Origin: Nakaseomyces glabratus
Lineage: Eukaryota > Ascomycota > Saccharomycetes > Saccharomycetales > Saccharomycetaceae
Direction: 5' to 3'
DNA: 64,000 bases
Assembly (NCBI RefSeq): GCF_010111755.1
Contig: NC_088960.1
Span: 930,001 to 994,000 of the forward strand
Program-made: the position numbers and the translations under genes
Shown: positions 1-10,837 of the stretch, piece by piece
How the letters are laid out: the number at the start of each line of letters is the position of its first letter
Numbering within the stretch: the first letter of the stretch is position 1
Notes under the pieces: model-generated
What the model saw: only the letters and a program-made list of their open reading frames with translations
Told to the model about the DNA's origin: nothing
Databases searched by the model: none

Positions 1-3000
1 TGGGATCTAAAGGCTAAGAAGGAGGTTATCCACTTGAGTTACACTTCCCAAAACACAGGACTGAAGTCTGACTTCTCCGCAGTCGAATGGCACCCACTGA
101 ACTCTACCAGAGTCGCCACAGCTACTTCCAACGATAACGAACCATTGATCTTGGTATGGGATCTAAGGAACTCAAACACCCCATTGCAGACATTGTCAGC
201 CGCAAACAACCAAGGACACGGCCACTCCAAGGGTATCCTTTCCCTAGACTGGTGCCAACAGGACGAAAACTTGCTGCTGTCCAGTGCCCGTGACAGCTCC
301 GTAATGCTATGGAACCCTCAATCCGGTGAAGCCCTAACAGAATACAACACTACCGGCAACTGGTGCTTCAAGTCCAAGTTCGCCCCACAAGCCCCAGACC
401 TGTTTGCCTTTGCCACATTGGACGGCAAGAAGATCGAGGTTCAAACTCTACAAAACTATGAAACTACTCTGGACGAGGAAGTCTCCAAGACAAAACAGCA
501 AGAGTCCGAAACTGACTTCTGGAACCACGTATCCGAAGAAAAGGCCGAAATCAAATCCACTGTGGTCCACTTACAAGCGCCATCCTGGTACGGTAACAAA
601 TCCGCCTCTGCCCAATGGGCCTTCGGTGGTAAATTGGTCCAAGTCACCAAGGATGGTAAAGGTGTCGAAGTCAACAAACCTGAAATCACCGACCTAAAAT
701 CTGACGACACATTAAAGAATGCACTAGCTTCAAAGGATTTCCAACCTCTGATCAACCAAAGACTCGTCAAGGTCGTTAATGAAACTAATGAAGAAGACTG
801 GAACTTACTTGAAAAACTGTCCATGGATGGTAAAGAAGAATTCTTGAAGGAAGCATTAGAATTAGACGAAGAGGAGGATGAAGAAAAGGACCAAGAAGGA
901 AAGGACGGCGACGAATTTTTCCAAAAGATAGAAAGCAACTTCCAACCTTCTGGCTCTTTTAAGATTGACAGCAACGAAGAATCTGTTATCAACAATATCC
1001 TGTCTGGAAACAACAGCAAAGCTGTATCTGAATTGTTAAAATCCGGCTCTATTCTTGAAGCATTCGTTGTTGCAGTCACCTGTAATGACGAGAAATTGAA
1101 AGAAGACGTCAAGGATGCTTATTTCGCCGCTCACGGAAAGGAATCAAGCTTATCTAGAGTCTTATTTTCTTCTTCGAAGAAGAATTCGGATGATATTGTC
1201 GAAAACTTAGACATTTCTCAATGGAAGTACATCACCAAGTCTATATACAACTTCCATGCTAATGACGAGGTAGAAAGAACAAACAAGCTGCTACAGTTGG
1301 GTGATAGATTACTGGCCAACAAGAACAGACAGGATGCTCTTGTCATATACATTGCGGCAGGTTCCCTAGACAAGATTGCCACTGTTTGGCTAAACGAGTT
1401 CTCTACTCTTGAGAACAAGATCAAGGATCAAGAAAAAACTATCTACGAAGCGCATATTGAATGTTTAACCGAATTCGTGGAAAGATTCACCATTCTATCT
1501 AACTTTGTCGGAAAGAAGCAGAAGATCACCAACGAGTCCCTAATTTCTAAATTTTTAGAATTTATCAACATAACTTCCGCAACTGGTAACTTCGATTTGG
1601 CTTTATTGTTTTTGGATATCCTTCCAGAAGATAACGAGTATGTCATTGCAGAAAAGAAGAGAGTGATGGTTGCATCTGGTAAGGTTGTCGATCAATCTCA
1701 ATCTAGAAAGGGCAAATATGGCTCCCATGCGAACCTTGCCTCAGCTGGATTTTCTGGTCACGCCAAACAACCTGTTAACTTGCCTCCAACAGCTGCACCA
1801 TTTGCTGCCCAAACAATGGGTGGATACGCACCACAAGCAGTTGGGGCCGTTCCAACTCCAGCGGTACCAGTTCCTCAAACACGTAATGCATCAGTTAGTA
1901 TAAAGTCAAACCCTTACGGTCCAGCAGGTACCAACGTAGGTACGTCTGACAACAAGTTCAATGCTTATGCTCCTCCAACTCATACGCAAGTACCAGTAGC
2001 AACTCCAGTTACCTCCTCATTCATCCCACCAGCCAACCCATACTCAAATGTTGCGGCACAATCTTTGGCTATGGCTGCTGAACAAAACGCCATGTCTCCT
2101 AATCTAGCCGGCAGTGCACCACCAGTTAAGTCTCCTTCTGTCTATTCTGGTCAAACGCCTCACTTGAATAAGAAGGCAAATGATGGCTGGAATGACCTTG
2201 CGCTACCAGTTAAGGAAAAGCCTCAGCGTGCCAAACCTGTAACTGTTGCTCCTTCTCCAATATTAGCCCCTGCAACAAACGGAGCTGCTGCTGCTGTCCC
2301 AACAAAGTCAATTGGTACCGTATTCCCACCAACTGGAGGCAACTCTAGAGTTCCATCCAGCATGGTATCTCCTCCACCTCCACAAAAGAGAGCATCTAGA
2401 ACACCATCTTTGATTAACATCGATGATGTTGTAAATGCCCGTCCAAAGGCCCATACCAGCATCTATGCTCCACAGACTACACAAGCCGGCCCAGCTCCTG
2501 TCGCCCCACAAAGTGACATTCCATTGGCTCCAACTGCCAACCCATATGCACCAAATCAATCTGTTGGAAGCACTCCATTGCAAAAGCCAGTGAATCCATA
2601 CGCGCCACCAGCCCAACAGGCTGGTATTCCAAGCGCTGCTAACCCATATGCCAGCCAGATTCCATCCAAGGCACCAGTGAATGCCCCACCACCAATGAGC
2701 AGCAAGAAGGCACCAGTGGGTCCTCCACCAATGAGCTCAAGAAAAAAGGCACACGAGGGGAAGACTCTGAGCCACGAAGCTGCCAGTGTCCTTGACTCAT
2801 CCAAACCTGTACAAACGCAACCAATTGCATCTGAGTTAAGCAGGGAGCCTGCTCCAGTCCCAACCAGTGCTTCGCAGACCCAAGTCCCACCTCCTGTCCA
2901 GGAGACCCCTGCCCGCAACACCATCTCACCAATAGACATGGCCGCCCCAGCAGTCGAACAAGGCATCTCCGCTGCGCAGCAACCAATCCGCGACTTCTTC

Positions 3001-3285
3001 AGCAGCGAGCTGGCCCGTGTCACTCCATTGACACCAAAGGAGTACAACAAGCAATTGAAGGACTGTGACAAGCGTCTGAAGATCCTGTTCACCCACCTGG
3101 AGAAGAACCTGCTGTCACAACCAACCGTGGACAAGCTACTGCACATCATCGAACTGCTGAAGGAGAAGAAGTACCACGAAGCCATGGAAGTGCACAAGGA
3201 CATCGCCACCAACCACGCCGAAGAAGGCGGAAACTGGCTCACCGGTGTCAAGAGACTCATCAGCATCTCCGAGGCAACCGCATAG
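1..3285 (+). CDS. SEC31: Sec31, COPII outer-coat subunit (5' partial)
   Basis: Outer-layer COPII coat protein that pairs with Sec13 to build the cage on ER-derived vesicles. The reading frame is open from the first base (Trp-Asp-Leu-Lys-Ala-Lys...), so the gene starts upstream of the window and roughly 170 N-terminal residues are missing compared with the ~1273-residue S. cerevisiae protein. The visible part begins inside the N-terminal WD40 propeller (WDLR, LLSSARD, VMLWNP motifs), continues into an acidic linker and the alpha-solenoid region, then a long Pro/Ala-rich segment with repeated NPYAP and PPPM motifs (about residues 580-960 of the visible part) that in the family recruits Sec23, and ends with a conserved helical C-terminal domain. 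Stop is TAG at 3283-3285. CTG codons at conserved leucines show a standard genetic code. Identification is very secure. Confidence 0.97.
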   Translation, partial: WDLKAKKEVIHLSYTSQNTGLKSDFSAVEWHPLNSTRVATATSNDNEPLILVWDLRNSNTPLQTLSAANNQGHGHSKGILSLDWCQQDENLLLSSARDSSVMLWNPQSGEALTEYNTTGNWCFKSKFAPQAPDLFAFATLDGKKIEVQTLQNYETTLDEEVSKTKQQESETDFWNHVSEEKAEIKSTVVHLQAPSWYGNKSASAQWAFGGKLVQVTKDGKGVEVNKPEITDLKSDDTLKNALASKDFQPLINQRLVKVVNETNEEDWNLLEKLSMDGKEEFLKEALELDEEEDEEKDQEGKDGDEFFQKIESNFQPSGSFKIDSNEESVINNILSGNNSKAVSELLKSGSILEAFVVAVTCNDEKLKEDVKDAYFAAHGKESSLSRVLFSSSKKNSDDIVENLDISQWKYITKSIYNFHANDEVERTNKLLQLGDRLLANKNRQDALVIYIAAGSLDKIATVWLNEFSTLENKIKDQEKTIYEAHIECLTEFVERFTILSNFVGKKQKITNESLISKFLEFINITSATGNFDLALLFLDILPEDNEYVIAEKKRVMVASGKVVDQSQSRKGKYGSHANLASAGFSGHAKQPVNLPPTAAPFAAQTMGGYAPQAVGAVPTPAVPVPQTRNASVSIKSNPYGPAGTNVGTSDNKFNAYAPPTHTQVPVATPVTSSFIPPANPYSNVAAQSLAMAAEQNAMSPNLAGSAPPVKSPSVYSGQTPHLNKKANDGWNDLALPVKEKPQRAKPVTVAPSPILAPATNGAAAAVPTKSIGTVFPPTGGNSRVPSSMVSPPPPQKRASRTPSLINIDDVVNARPKAHTSIYAPQTTQAGPAPVAPQSDIPLAPTANPYAPNQSVGSTPLQKPVNPYAPPAQQAGIPSAANPYASQIPSKAPVNAPPPMSSKKAPVGPPPMSSRKKAHEGKTLSHEAASVLDSSKPVQTQPIASELSREPAPVPTSASQTQVPPPVQETPARNTISPIDMAAPAVEQGISAAQQPIRDFFSSELARVTPLTPKEYNKQLKDCDKRLKILFTHLEKNLLSQPTVDKLLHIIELLKEKKYHEAMEVHKDIATNHAEEGGNWLTGVKRLISISEATA

Positions 3286-3559
3286 AAAACCATTATATAC
3301 AATTTAAAAGCTACATAAAACCTTCTAATACATGTACAAAACAACTACTTCATGTGTAATCAGCTGTGCCAATAGCGCACCATACGCACAGCCCAAAGCA
3401 TCCAAAGGACCCTTATTAGGCTATCCCCGATAAGCACACCACACGTCTGTAGTAATCAGATGATCACTGTCCCCTCCCTCCCATCAGGGCCCGATAGCCT
3501 TCCCGAATCGACACACAACCACCCGCACCAACAACCACAGTTACCCGATATGGAAATTT

Positions 3560-3565
3560 GCGGGG
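3560..3565 (+). promoter_or_regulatory. Candidate Mig1 site (GCGGGG after an AT-rich flank)
   Basis: GCGGGG preceded by GGAAATTT fits the Mig1 consensus of an AT-rich stretch followed by a G/C-rich core. It lies about 365 bp upstream of the glucose sensor start. SNF3 of S. cerevisiae is glucose-repressed, so a Mig1 site here makes sense, but the motif is short. Confidence 0.35.
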
Positions 3566-3799
3566 AGTTTTCTCACTTCTCCCCCCATTGATACAGGAAC
3601 AACAGCGAGAATCTAAAAGGACTCAAATGAGCTAGAAACAGCCGTACAACTACTATTTTTTTTTCATCTCTCATCTCGTACCTCTGGTGTGCGTCGATCT
3701 CTTCGGGGAAGGATGGGGGGTGGACTGCTGTGGTCTCCTGCGGGATCTCCTCTGTCGGCGTCCAGTCAATCCTGCCAAGCCCGGGCTGGGGAGGAGGGC

Positions 3800-3806
3800 T
3801 ATATAA
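3800..3806 (+). promoter_or_regulatory. TATA box of the glucose sensor gene
   Basis: TATATAA stands out in a G-rich surround about 125 bp upstream of the ATG at 3930, a normal distance for a yeast core promoter. Confidence 0.5.
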
Positions 3807-3929
3807 GCAGAGGACTCCCTCAATGGGGGGGAATGGAATTAGCTAGTGAGCGTTCTTCATCCATGGCTGGAACTAGGCGCTTATTGACGGGTATTGGAGA
3901 CTTAGGATAGAGGAAGATTTTGGCATAGG

Positions 3930-6500
3930 ATGACGATCATATCGGAGGATGAGAAGAGTGTGGCCCGAGATAGAGAGGGTGTGTTGGCTCGGGCTATCAA
4001 AGTGGTAAACAGGAAGTTCAGGAGGAAAGATGTACGGCGGGAAAAGCTAGAGCGAGCGCTTAGCTGTGATAACCAGATGACGTTGAACTCTACGAATCTC
4101 TACGCGGCGCAGCAGCAAGAGTATCAGCGGAGGGAGGAGAATGATATAGAGGAGAACCAGGAGCCGGAGGGTGGTAATGACGATATAGACTACGACATCT
4201 CAATACTATCGGACGAGATGTCTACCGTGGACGACGCATCTCTGCTTTTTGCGGAGCCACCGCAGAAGCAGTCGCATATGATGTCTATAGTGGTGGGTGC
4301 GTTTGTTGCAGTTGGTGGATTTCTGTTTGGCTACGACACGGGGCTCATAAACAGTATAGTAGACATGAGGTATGTGCGGGAGAATATCGCGCCAAATCAC
4401 GTTGGATTCACGGCGCAGCAGCTGGCCATATTGGTTTCGTTCCTATCTCTGGGCACTTTTGTAGGTGCTCTGTCGGCACCGGTGATATCTGATAAATACG
4501 GCAGGAAAAAGACAATTATGTTTAGCACAGCGGTGGTGTTCTCACTTGGTAATTCCTTGCAGGTGGGGGCACATAACATTCAATTACTTATTGCAGGCAG
4601 AGTTATATCTGGTCTAGGTGTTGGCCTGGTATCCGCAGTTGTACCATTATATCAAGCAGAGGCTGCTCATAAATCGCTGAGAGGTGCCATCATTTCAACT
4701 TATCAGTGGGCCATCACTTGGGGTTTGTTGGTGTCAAGTGCAGTATCGCAAGGAACACATAATAGAAATGACGCTTCCTCGTATAGGATACCCATAGGTC
4801 TTCAATATGTCTGGGCATATATATTAGCAGCTGGTATGCTATGGCTTCCGGAAAGCCCTCGGTATTATGTTCTCAGAGATCAACTAGACAAAGCTGCACA
4901 ATCATTATCATTCTTAAGAGGAGTTCCTATCCATGATTCAGGACTACTAGAAGAACTTGTAGAAATAAAGGCAACATTTGACTACGAATCATCATTCGGC
5001 AAAACAACCTTCTGGGACTGTTTTAAATCGAATAAGAGTAGACCTAAACAAACACTTAGAATGTTTACAGGTATTGCTATTCAGGCATTCCAGCAATTTT
5101 CAGGTATCAATTTTATCTTCTACTATGGTGTAAGTTTCTTCAATAGATCTGGTGTCGAAAACAGCTACATTGTTTCATTAATAACGTACGCAGTAAATGT
5201 TGGGTTCAGTGTTCCCGGGATGTTCCTGGTGGAATATTTTGGTAGAAGAAGTGTGTTGCTATATGGAGGTGCGATTATGACTCTATCGAATTTCATTATC
5301 GCTATAGTAGGATCCTCGACACAATCCGTCGTGGCTAATAAAGTTATGATAGCTTTCATATGCTTATTCATTGCATCATTTGCGGCAACCTGGGGTGGTG
5401 TAGTGTGGGTTATATCTGCCGAGTTATACCCTCTTGGAGTCAGAGCCAAATGTACTGCCATCTGTGCGGCAGCTAATTGGCTGATTAATTTTGTTTGTGC
5501 TTTCATAACTCCTTACATTGTTGATACGGGCGAAAGAAGAGCATTGATTGGACCAAAGATTTATTTTATTTGGGGTAGCTTGAACGCTCTAGGTATTCTG
5601 GTGGTATATTTCACTGTTTATGAAACCAGAGGGCTAACCTTGGAAGAAATAGATGAACTATATACAAAATCACCCAACGGTATTGTATCAGCTAAGTGGA
5701 ATAGGAGAATAAGACACAGAGAAAAAACATATGGCCACAAGGAGCAACAAAATAGAGATAGAAATCAACAAACTACCAAGGAAAACCTACGTAAGAATGT
5801 TGTAAATGAAGACATGCTAAGTGATGACCTAACTCCTCGCAATGACTCTATAAACACCCATCATAGTGTTGATTCTAATGAAAAGTATCAAAGTGAAAAC
5901 ACCGATAACACTTTAGCACCCGCAGTTAACGATAGGAGTATGATGGATTTTGGCAATGACATGATATTACATATATGTAATAGAGGTCCTCCATCTATCT
6001 CCACTGCAGCTAGTGTAGAAGAGTTTGGCGGAAACTCAACCCAAATGGAGAACCTCAGTTATAATGAAAGTAACAGTGTCGAAAAGAAAAAAGTGGGCTT
6101 GTTTTCCAAGTTCAAGCTGGGTTCACGAAAGTCTTCCATTAATGGGACTGAAGAAGACAGCAAACCAAAATCTCCGCAACTGGGTCAAGCCGAATTTTCT
6201 CCATCTCCATTAGATGTGAAGGTATCTGATGATGATCACAATGACTTCGTTGATTTAGGCAATGGTTTTGGTTTGTACAGTGTTACCAGAAGACTTTCCT
6301 CAGGAGTACCTGATACAAGTGACGAGGAATCTGCATATGATCTTGGTAATGCACCATCATCAACAAATACTTATAGAAATAGAGGTAACCTGGATTCAAT
6401 AAACACGTATATGTCACAATTAATTCAGAGTAATACCTATACCAGCCAAAATACAGGGTACTCACAAAACGACAACGATCAGACGCAGCACCATCAATGA
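3930..6500 (+). CDS. SNF3: Snf3/Rgt2-type plasma-membrane glucose sensor
   Basis: A transporter-like glucose receptor (major facilitator superfamily, sugar transporter family) that signals through Yck1/2, Std1/Mth1 and Rgt1 to induce hexose transporter genes. The 856 residues comprise a cytosolic N-terminus of about 115, a 12-helix sugar-porter core to about residue 563 with GRVISG, PESPRYY and [11 protein letters not shown] signatures, and a hydrophilic C-terminal tail of about 280 residues. Such a tail is diagnostic of the sensors; ordinary hexose transporters have short tails. The tail holds two divergent copies of the sensor motif, starting near residue 671 ([17 protein letters not shown]) and residue 772 ([17 protein letters not shown]). 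Snf3 has two such copies and Rgt2 one, so the Snf3 name is preferred. It follows SEC31 and precedes NUS1 as SNF3 does in S. cerevisiae. Confidence 0.9.
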   Translation: MTIISEDEKSVARDREGVLARAIKVVNRKFRRKDVRREKLERALSCDNQMTLNSTNLYAAQQQEYQRREENDIEENQEPEGGNDDIDYDISILSDEMSTVDDASLLFAEPPQKQSHMMSIVVGAFVAVGGFLFGYDTGLINSIVDMRYVRENIAPNHVGFTAQQLAILVSFLSLGTFVGALSAPVISDKYGRKKTIMFSTAVVFSLGNSLQVGAHNIQLLIAGRVISGLGVGLVSAVVPLYQAEAAHKSLRGAIISTYQWAITWGLLVSSAVSQGTHNRNDASSYRIPIGLQYVWAYILAAGMLWLPESPRYYVLRDQLDKAAQSLSFLRGVPIHDSGLLEELVEIKATFDYESSFGKTTFWDCFKSNKSRPKQTLRMFTGIAIQAFQQFSGINFIFYYGVSFFNRSGVENSYIVSLITYAVNVGFSVPGMFLVEYFGRRSVLLYGGAIMTLSNFIIAIVGSSTQSVVANKVMIAFICLFIASFAATWGGVVWVISAELYPLGVRAKCTAICAAANWLINFVCAFITPYIVDTGERRALIGPKIYFIWGSLNALGILVVYFTVYETRGLTLEEIDELYTKSPNGIVSAKWNRRIRHREKTYGHKEQQNRDRNQQTTKENLRKNVVNEDMLSDDLTPRNDSINTHHSVDSNEKYQSENTDNTLAPAVNDRSMMDFGNDMILHICNRGPPSISTAASVEEFGGNSTQMENLSYNESNSVEKKKVGLFSKFKLGSRKSSINGTEEDSKPKSPQLGQAEFSPSPLDVKVSDDDHNDFVDLGNGFGLYSVTRRLSSGVPDTSDEESAYDLGNAPSSTNTYRNRGNLDSINTYMSQLIQSNTYTSQNTGYSQNDNDQTQHHQ

Positions 6501-7489
6501 ACATCGAGCAATGAGTTATAAGAACATCAGTTTTTTTTAATCTTGCCTGATTACGATATTGTTCATTTTAGACAATTAATTAAAAACAACCTTAATTTTT
6601 TCAGTGCCGACGAAAAACTGGCGATAATTTACAACCTAATGTCTTACTGATGTCAGATATTTAGGACCGTTCTTTTACAGACGCAATGCCATTTACTTTA
6701 ATATTCTTATTATTTGAAAGCTTGAAGGTTTAACGACCATGAAATTTAATATTCAACTATTCTTTATTATAAATCAACTAATCTTTCACAAACTAATTTA
6801 TATTCACTTCATATTCTAGGTATCTTAGATTCTTTCAATTTTCGTCTAATTAATATAGCATGCTCTTTTAGATGTTTTTATGTATTCATTATTCCTTTTG
6901 TTTGAGTAAATTTATCATTTTGGTTAACAATAAGCACACCAACTATGCGTTAAGTGAATTGTTGAAAAAGTATACAAAAAGGTAAGTATATATATATCAA
7001 CAAGTTTTAGTAAAATCCGATAAAACACTGGTGATAGATCCCTGCTGTATAAATTCATGGTAATTTTAATGAACTGTTTTGTAGTCTTGACAATTGCCAT
7101 GCTCTTTCACAGGCGCCTATTATCAATAAATCAGTGACCTTTTAAATTTACCCGGTCTTAATCTGAAACATGTTTTAAATCGAAACTGAATTTACACTGG
7201 TCAGCTAGATCTGCTAACTGTATCAGCAAACTAGTATAAATAGCAATCTACTTGATCACAGCTTTAATTATTAAACAGCTACTTGATCCATACGTGAACC
7301 CACTGGTTCCTGCCAAAAGCGACTAATTCTCCGCTGACAATAAAAATATACCAACAATCTGCGCCATCGTTGCAGTTAAATATCAGCTTTTATAAGTATT
7401 TTACAGTAAAGGTGGAACCAGGAAAAAGATTAGAAAGTATAATAACTGGCGAACTGCTGTTATTTGATTGGATTCACATAGCTTGAGTC
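6501..7489. other. Sensor-NUS1 intergenic region
   Basis: About 1 kb of AT-rich DNA with no supportable gene. It contains the sensor terminator region and the NUS1 promoter; a TATAAATA at 7235-7242 lies about 250 bp upstream of the NUS1 ATG. I see no tRNA, snoRNA boxes or mobile-element ends. Confidence 0.5.
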
Positions 7490-8581
7490 ATGGTAGAAAT
7501 TAGAGATGACTTGGTCGAGGATATTGTTGAGTTAACCAGGCGGATACCTATCTTACATATAGAGGAATCCGGGCCCTTACTGGTTGATTTGGCACCAGAA
7601 AAGGAATGCTTAACTAACGGGAGTGCCAACACCAAGATCCGCTATGCACAAGCTATACTAGACTCAGTACTAACTGAATTTGGCGGCGGCAATAGCGGCA
7701 GCTCATTCTATGAGATACAAGTGCCAGATGGAGACGTTAAAAAGGGAAGGCTAATTTTCAGACAGTTCAGTAAATTAGAAAAATTTGTATATAAGATTCT
7801 TTTGGCTATTATTTTCTTTGTGTTTGGAATGCTCAGGTATGCACTATATCAGTACAATCAAATGAGGTTATCTTTGTTGCATCTGATATACAACCCATCC
7901 AGGATACCCCATTTGATAAGAAGGGATACTTTACGATTGAAAAAGATGCCTACTAGAGTTGCCTTTATATTAGAAGCCAAACCTATTGGACAGGTTGGGG
8001 GAGGACTCTATGGTCTTTTGTCAAATGCCGCAGAAGTGGTCTCCTGGAGTGTTTACGCTGGTGTCAAGGAAGTAATCTTATATGATATGGATGGTTATTT
8101 TCAAAAAAATATATTCCATTTGGAGGATGAAATATACAGTTCCTTAACGAACTATTCCAGCAGAAATAGCATTCCCAATTTCACGATCTATGTACCTCAC
8201 AGCGGTAAAACATATAAGAGATATCACACGGGCAATAACGAGTCCCGTGAACATATCTCCATTACAGTTCTGTCTCACATCGACGGTAGACCCACCGTGG
8301 TCAACGTTGTGAAATCAATAATACAACTATGTAAAGAATCAAAGATGTCTGTGGGCGAGATATCTATGGAGTTAGTGAACTCTGTACTGACAAGATTGGT
8401 ATGCGATGAACCAGATCTACTGGTGTACTTCGGCCCTACACTGGATCTCCAGGGGTTCCCACCTTGGCAGATTCGGCTCACCGAGCTGTTCTGGGAACAG
8501 GACAACAACCGAGTCTCTTACAGCGTCTTCATTCGTGCTCTGAACCACTACTCCAATTGCAAGATAAACCTCGGCAAGTAA
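7490..8581 (+). CDS. NUS1: Nus1, accessory subunit of cis-prenyltransferase
   Basis: Nogo-B-receptor-type subunit that pairs with Rer2 or Srt1 to make dolichol precursors at the ER and lipid droplets, needed for N-glycosylation. The 363 residues (S. cerevisiae about 375) have a hydrophilic N-terminus, a membrane segment near residues 97-115 (LLAIIFFVFGMLRYALYQYN) and a C-terminal undecaprenyl-diphosphate-synthase-like fold. The C-terminus has the conserved pattern LTELFWEQDNNRVSYSVF and ends CKINLGK; I do not see the RxG triplet found at the end of animal NgBR. The catalytic Asp of true cis-prenyltransferases is not expected in this subunit. Gene order between the sensor and ARF supports the call. 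Confidence 0.92.
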   Translation: MVEIRDDLVEDIVELTRRIPILHIEESGPLLVDLAPEKECLTNGSANTKIRYAQAILDSVLTEFGGGNSGSSFYEIQVPDGDVKKGRLIFRQFSKLEKFVYKILLAIIFFVFGMLRYALYQYNQMRLSLLHLIYNPSRIPHLIRRDTLRLKKMPTRVAFILEAKPIGQVGGGLYGLLSNAAEVVSWSVYAGVKEVILYDMDGYFQKNIFHLEDEIYSSLTNYSSRNSIPNFTIYVPHSGKTYKRYHTGNNESREHISITVLSHIDGRPTVVNVVKSIIQLCKESKMSVGEISMELVNSVLTRLVCDEPDLLVYFGPTLDLQGFPPWQIRLTELFWEQDNNRVSYSVFIRALNHYSNCKINLGK

Positions 8582-8786
8582 TGTATAGAGAATTAGCTAG
8601 ATAAATGTCCAGGCAATGGAACTTCCCATACAGCAGCGTTACACAAATAGTTACTAGTTACCCTTTAATACTATATGGGAATAGTTCACTAAATACAATT
8701 TTTAGATAACACACATTATACAAATATAAATGGAATTGACATGGAACTGCTATTCAAATCATGTGATATATCACTATATATTCATG

Positions 8787-8792
8787 ACGCGT
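8787..8792 (+). promoter_or_regulatory. MCB-like element (ACGCGT)
   Basis: ACGCGT followed by AA matches the MBF consensus ACGCGTNA. It is one of two copies 69 bp apart, about 550 bp upstream of the ARF start. Confidence 0.35.
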
Positions 8793-8855
8793 AAACAGTA
8801 GAATATGGAAAAATGTCCCAATTTAAGACATTTCTTGCTGTATTGTCCTGAAGCT

Positions 8856-8861
8856 ACGCGT
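8856..8861 (+). promoter_or_regulatory. MCB-like element (ACGCGT), second copy
   Basis: Second ACGCGT hexamer, about 480 bp upstream of the ARF ATG. The flank (AC) fits ACGCGTNA less well than the first copy. Confidence 0.3.
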
Positions 8862-9340
8862 ACCCGTTATCCTGCAGCTAGACAATCCCCAGTAGCCTAA
8901 ATGGAATGCGTTGGCTTTTGTCATGTCCTTTTTTTCTTTGCCCCTGAGAGACTGCAGTACAGCAGTGGGATCAATTTTCCCAATTAGGAAATTTCTTCAA
9001 AACAAAATCAAGGACATTTGGTGGTAACCTTTTAGCCACCACTTCGTGAGTTTTGCTCAAAATTTCATATTTTTTTTTTCACTTTTTTTTTGCTTTCTTC
9101 CATCCAAAGGACTGGAAAATAATAGAAATTTCAATTTGTTATATAATTGCTGGGATCGAGTTTGTTGCTGAATAGTCGCTGATCGCCAGGGATCAAACAC
9201 TGATAGCAGGTTTTCTTGAACAAACAGATTTAAGTGCCAAATTTTTTTTTTTTAGCAGGAATAAAAGAAAAAAAATAACGTTTACTGGAAATACTTGTAA
9301 TAAAAAGGAAACAATAGAGACGAACGACAAATAATAAGAA

Positions 9341-9886
9341 ATGGGTTTGTTTGCTTCCAAGTTGTTTAGCAACCTGTTTGGTTCTAAAGAAATGCGTATT
9401 CTTATGGTTGGTCTAGATGGTGCTGGTAAGACCACTGTTCTTTACAAGTTGAAATTGGGTGAAGTTATCACCACTATTCCAACCATTGGTTTCAATGTCG
9501 AGACTGTGCAATACAAGAACATTTCCTTCACTGTCTGGGATGTGGGTGGACAAGACAGAATCAGATCTCTATGGAGACACTACTACAGAAACACCGAAGG
9601 TGTTATCTTCGTTGTTGACTCTAACGATAGATCCCGTATTGGTGAAGCCAGAGAGGTTATGCAAAGAATGTTGAACGAGGATGAATTGAGAAACGCCGTG
9701 TGGTTAGTGTTCGCCAACAAGCAAGATTTGCCAGAAGCCATGTCTGCTGCCGAAATTACCGAAAAGCTTGGTCTACACTCCATAAGAAACCGCCCATGGT
9801 TCATCCAAGCCACTTGTGCTACTTCCGGTGAAGGTTTGTATGAAGGTTTGGAATGGTTGAGTAACAACTTGAGCAACCAATCATGA
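9341..9886 (+). CDS. ARF1: ADP-ribosylation factor GTPase (Arf1/Arf2)
   Basis: Small GTPase that recruits COPI, clathrin adaptors and lipid enzymes to Golgi membranes. At 181 residues it has the exact family length. Gly2 is the N-myristoylation site (MGLFASKLF); the P-loop is GLDGAGKT at residues 24-31; the switch 2 motif is [21 protein letters not shown] is the guanine-specificity motif. Codon use is strongly biased to preferred codons (GGT, AAG, TTG, GTT), as expected of a highly expressed gene. It has no intron. S. cerevisiae kept two copies, ARF1 and ARF2, from the duplication; sequence alone here does not say which is the closer partner, so the symbol is nominal. Confidence 0.96.
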   Translation: MGLFASKLFSNLFGSKEMRILMVGLDGAGKTTVLYKLKLGEVITTIPTIGFNVETVQYKNISFTVWDVGGQDRIRSLWRHYYRNTEGVIFVVDSNDRSRIGEAREVMQRMLNEDELRNAVWLVFANKQDLPEAMSAAEITEKLGLHSIRNRPWFIQATCATSGEGLYEGLEWLSNNLSNQS

Positions 9887-9930
9887 ATCAGATAAAAAAA
9901 GGGAACAGAACTAAAAACTATAGAAAAAAA

Positions 9931-9955
9931 GCAATGATTCAACATTGATCATTGC
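9931..9955. other. Perfect hairpin in the ARF 3' region
   Basis: GCAATGAT at 9931-9938 and ATCATTGC at 9948-9955 form an 8-bp perfect stem with a 9-nt loop, 45 bp past the ARF stop codon and just after an A7 run. It may lie in the 3' UTR. Confidence 0.45.
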
Positions 9956-10824
9956 CTCTATCCATTTTTTTATCTTTTACTTCCTGTTATTATAACATCG
10001 CATTGCTCAATACTATCTGAACAAAAAACTATTTTTCTCAAGCTAATTATTACTATTACTATTTTTATTACTCTTCTCACTCCATTCTTAATCTGAATTA
10101 AAAATATACTAGACTCCCATTCAGATCTTCATCGCTCTTTCCGCCCAAATTGTAACGCTCAGTTTTATTTCTACATTGATTCCAATATACCCGCTAGTTA
10201 ATGATGTCAAATGCCAGCTTTCTGGATAAAGTCTACAACTTCATGAGCTAAGGAGGAAAATCGCCAAGTAGAACCTGATATGAAGAATTGATCCTACTCA
10301 ATTCTCATAATAGGAAGGGAAAGTACTATACGAATTTCCGTATTAGAGATCACACCCATTGCCGGCTTTGAATATTACGGGAATCAATTATAAACGGGCC
10401 ATTAATTGGTGGGTTCGATGGACGATTTCAGACATACAACAAAGGAACTTTATAAAAAACTACAACATATATATGTGCGACATTATCCTTTTTTTTTCTC
10501 TCTATCATATATATCATATATACAATAGTGTATCACTACGTTCTACAACCGTAAAGGAAATGAATAACTCACTGCTAGCAGTGTTTATATTTGATTAAGA
10601 ATTAACCGAGAAAAATAGTCATTGATTCAATTTAGCCCTCGAAGTCATGCAATTGATTAGATGTATCGTAATCCCCTGCAATCTCTTCCATATTGACACC
10701 ATTTGTGCACTACCTTAGAATGTGACACAGTGGTGCAATCTATCAACGACTTGATCATTTTCTTGTGACTGCTTTGGCACTCAGCCATAGTATTGCAACG
10801 GTTTCCTAATTTGGGTTGTTGATA

Positions 10825-10837
10825 ACACCCATACACC
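10825..10837 (+). promoter_or_regulatory. Rap1-type site (ACACCCATACACC)
   Basis: The 13-mer fits the Rap1 consensus of yeast ribosomal protein promoters. It is about 1.03 kb upstream of the RPL35 ATG, much further than the usual 200-450 bp, so it may serve another transcript starting near the GC-rich block, or be inactive. Confidence 0.45.

Larger units (their letters stand above)
3286..3929. other. SEC31-sensor intergenic region / glucose sensor promoter
   Basis: This stretch holds the SEC31 3' end and the promoter of the downstream glucose sensor. The part after about 3640 is unusually G-rich for this genome. A Mig1-type box and a TATA element lie in it and are listed separately. The open frame at 3689-3910 starts with GTG and resembles nothing I know. 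Confidence 0.5.
8582..9340. other. NUS1-ARF intergenic region
   Basis: Contains the NUS1 3' region and the ARF promoter. Two ACGCGT hexamers (listed separately) and long T-runs near 9070-9090 and 9242-9253 are the notable elements. No gene is supported. Confidence 0.5.

Noticed and set aside
456..1112. 218-codon open frame antisense to SEC31
   Set aside because: Ser/Phe-rich peptide created by the complement of Glu/Lys codons in SEC31; no independent support.
2556..3344. 262-codon open frame antisense to SEC31
   Set aside because: It mirrors the biased codon use of the SEC31 Pro/Ala-rich region; the peptide is low in complexity and resembles no known protein.
10400..10430. tRNA or pol III gene suggested by GGTTCGAT
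   Set aside because: No matching A box or cloverleaf could be built around it.
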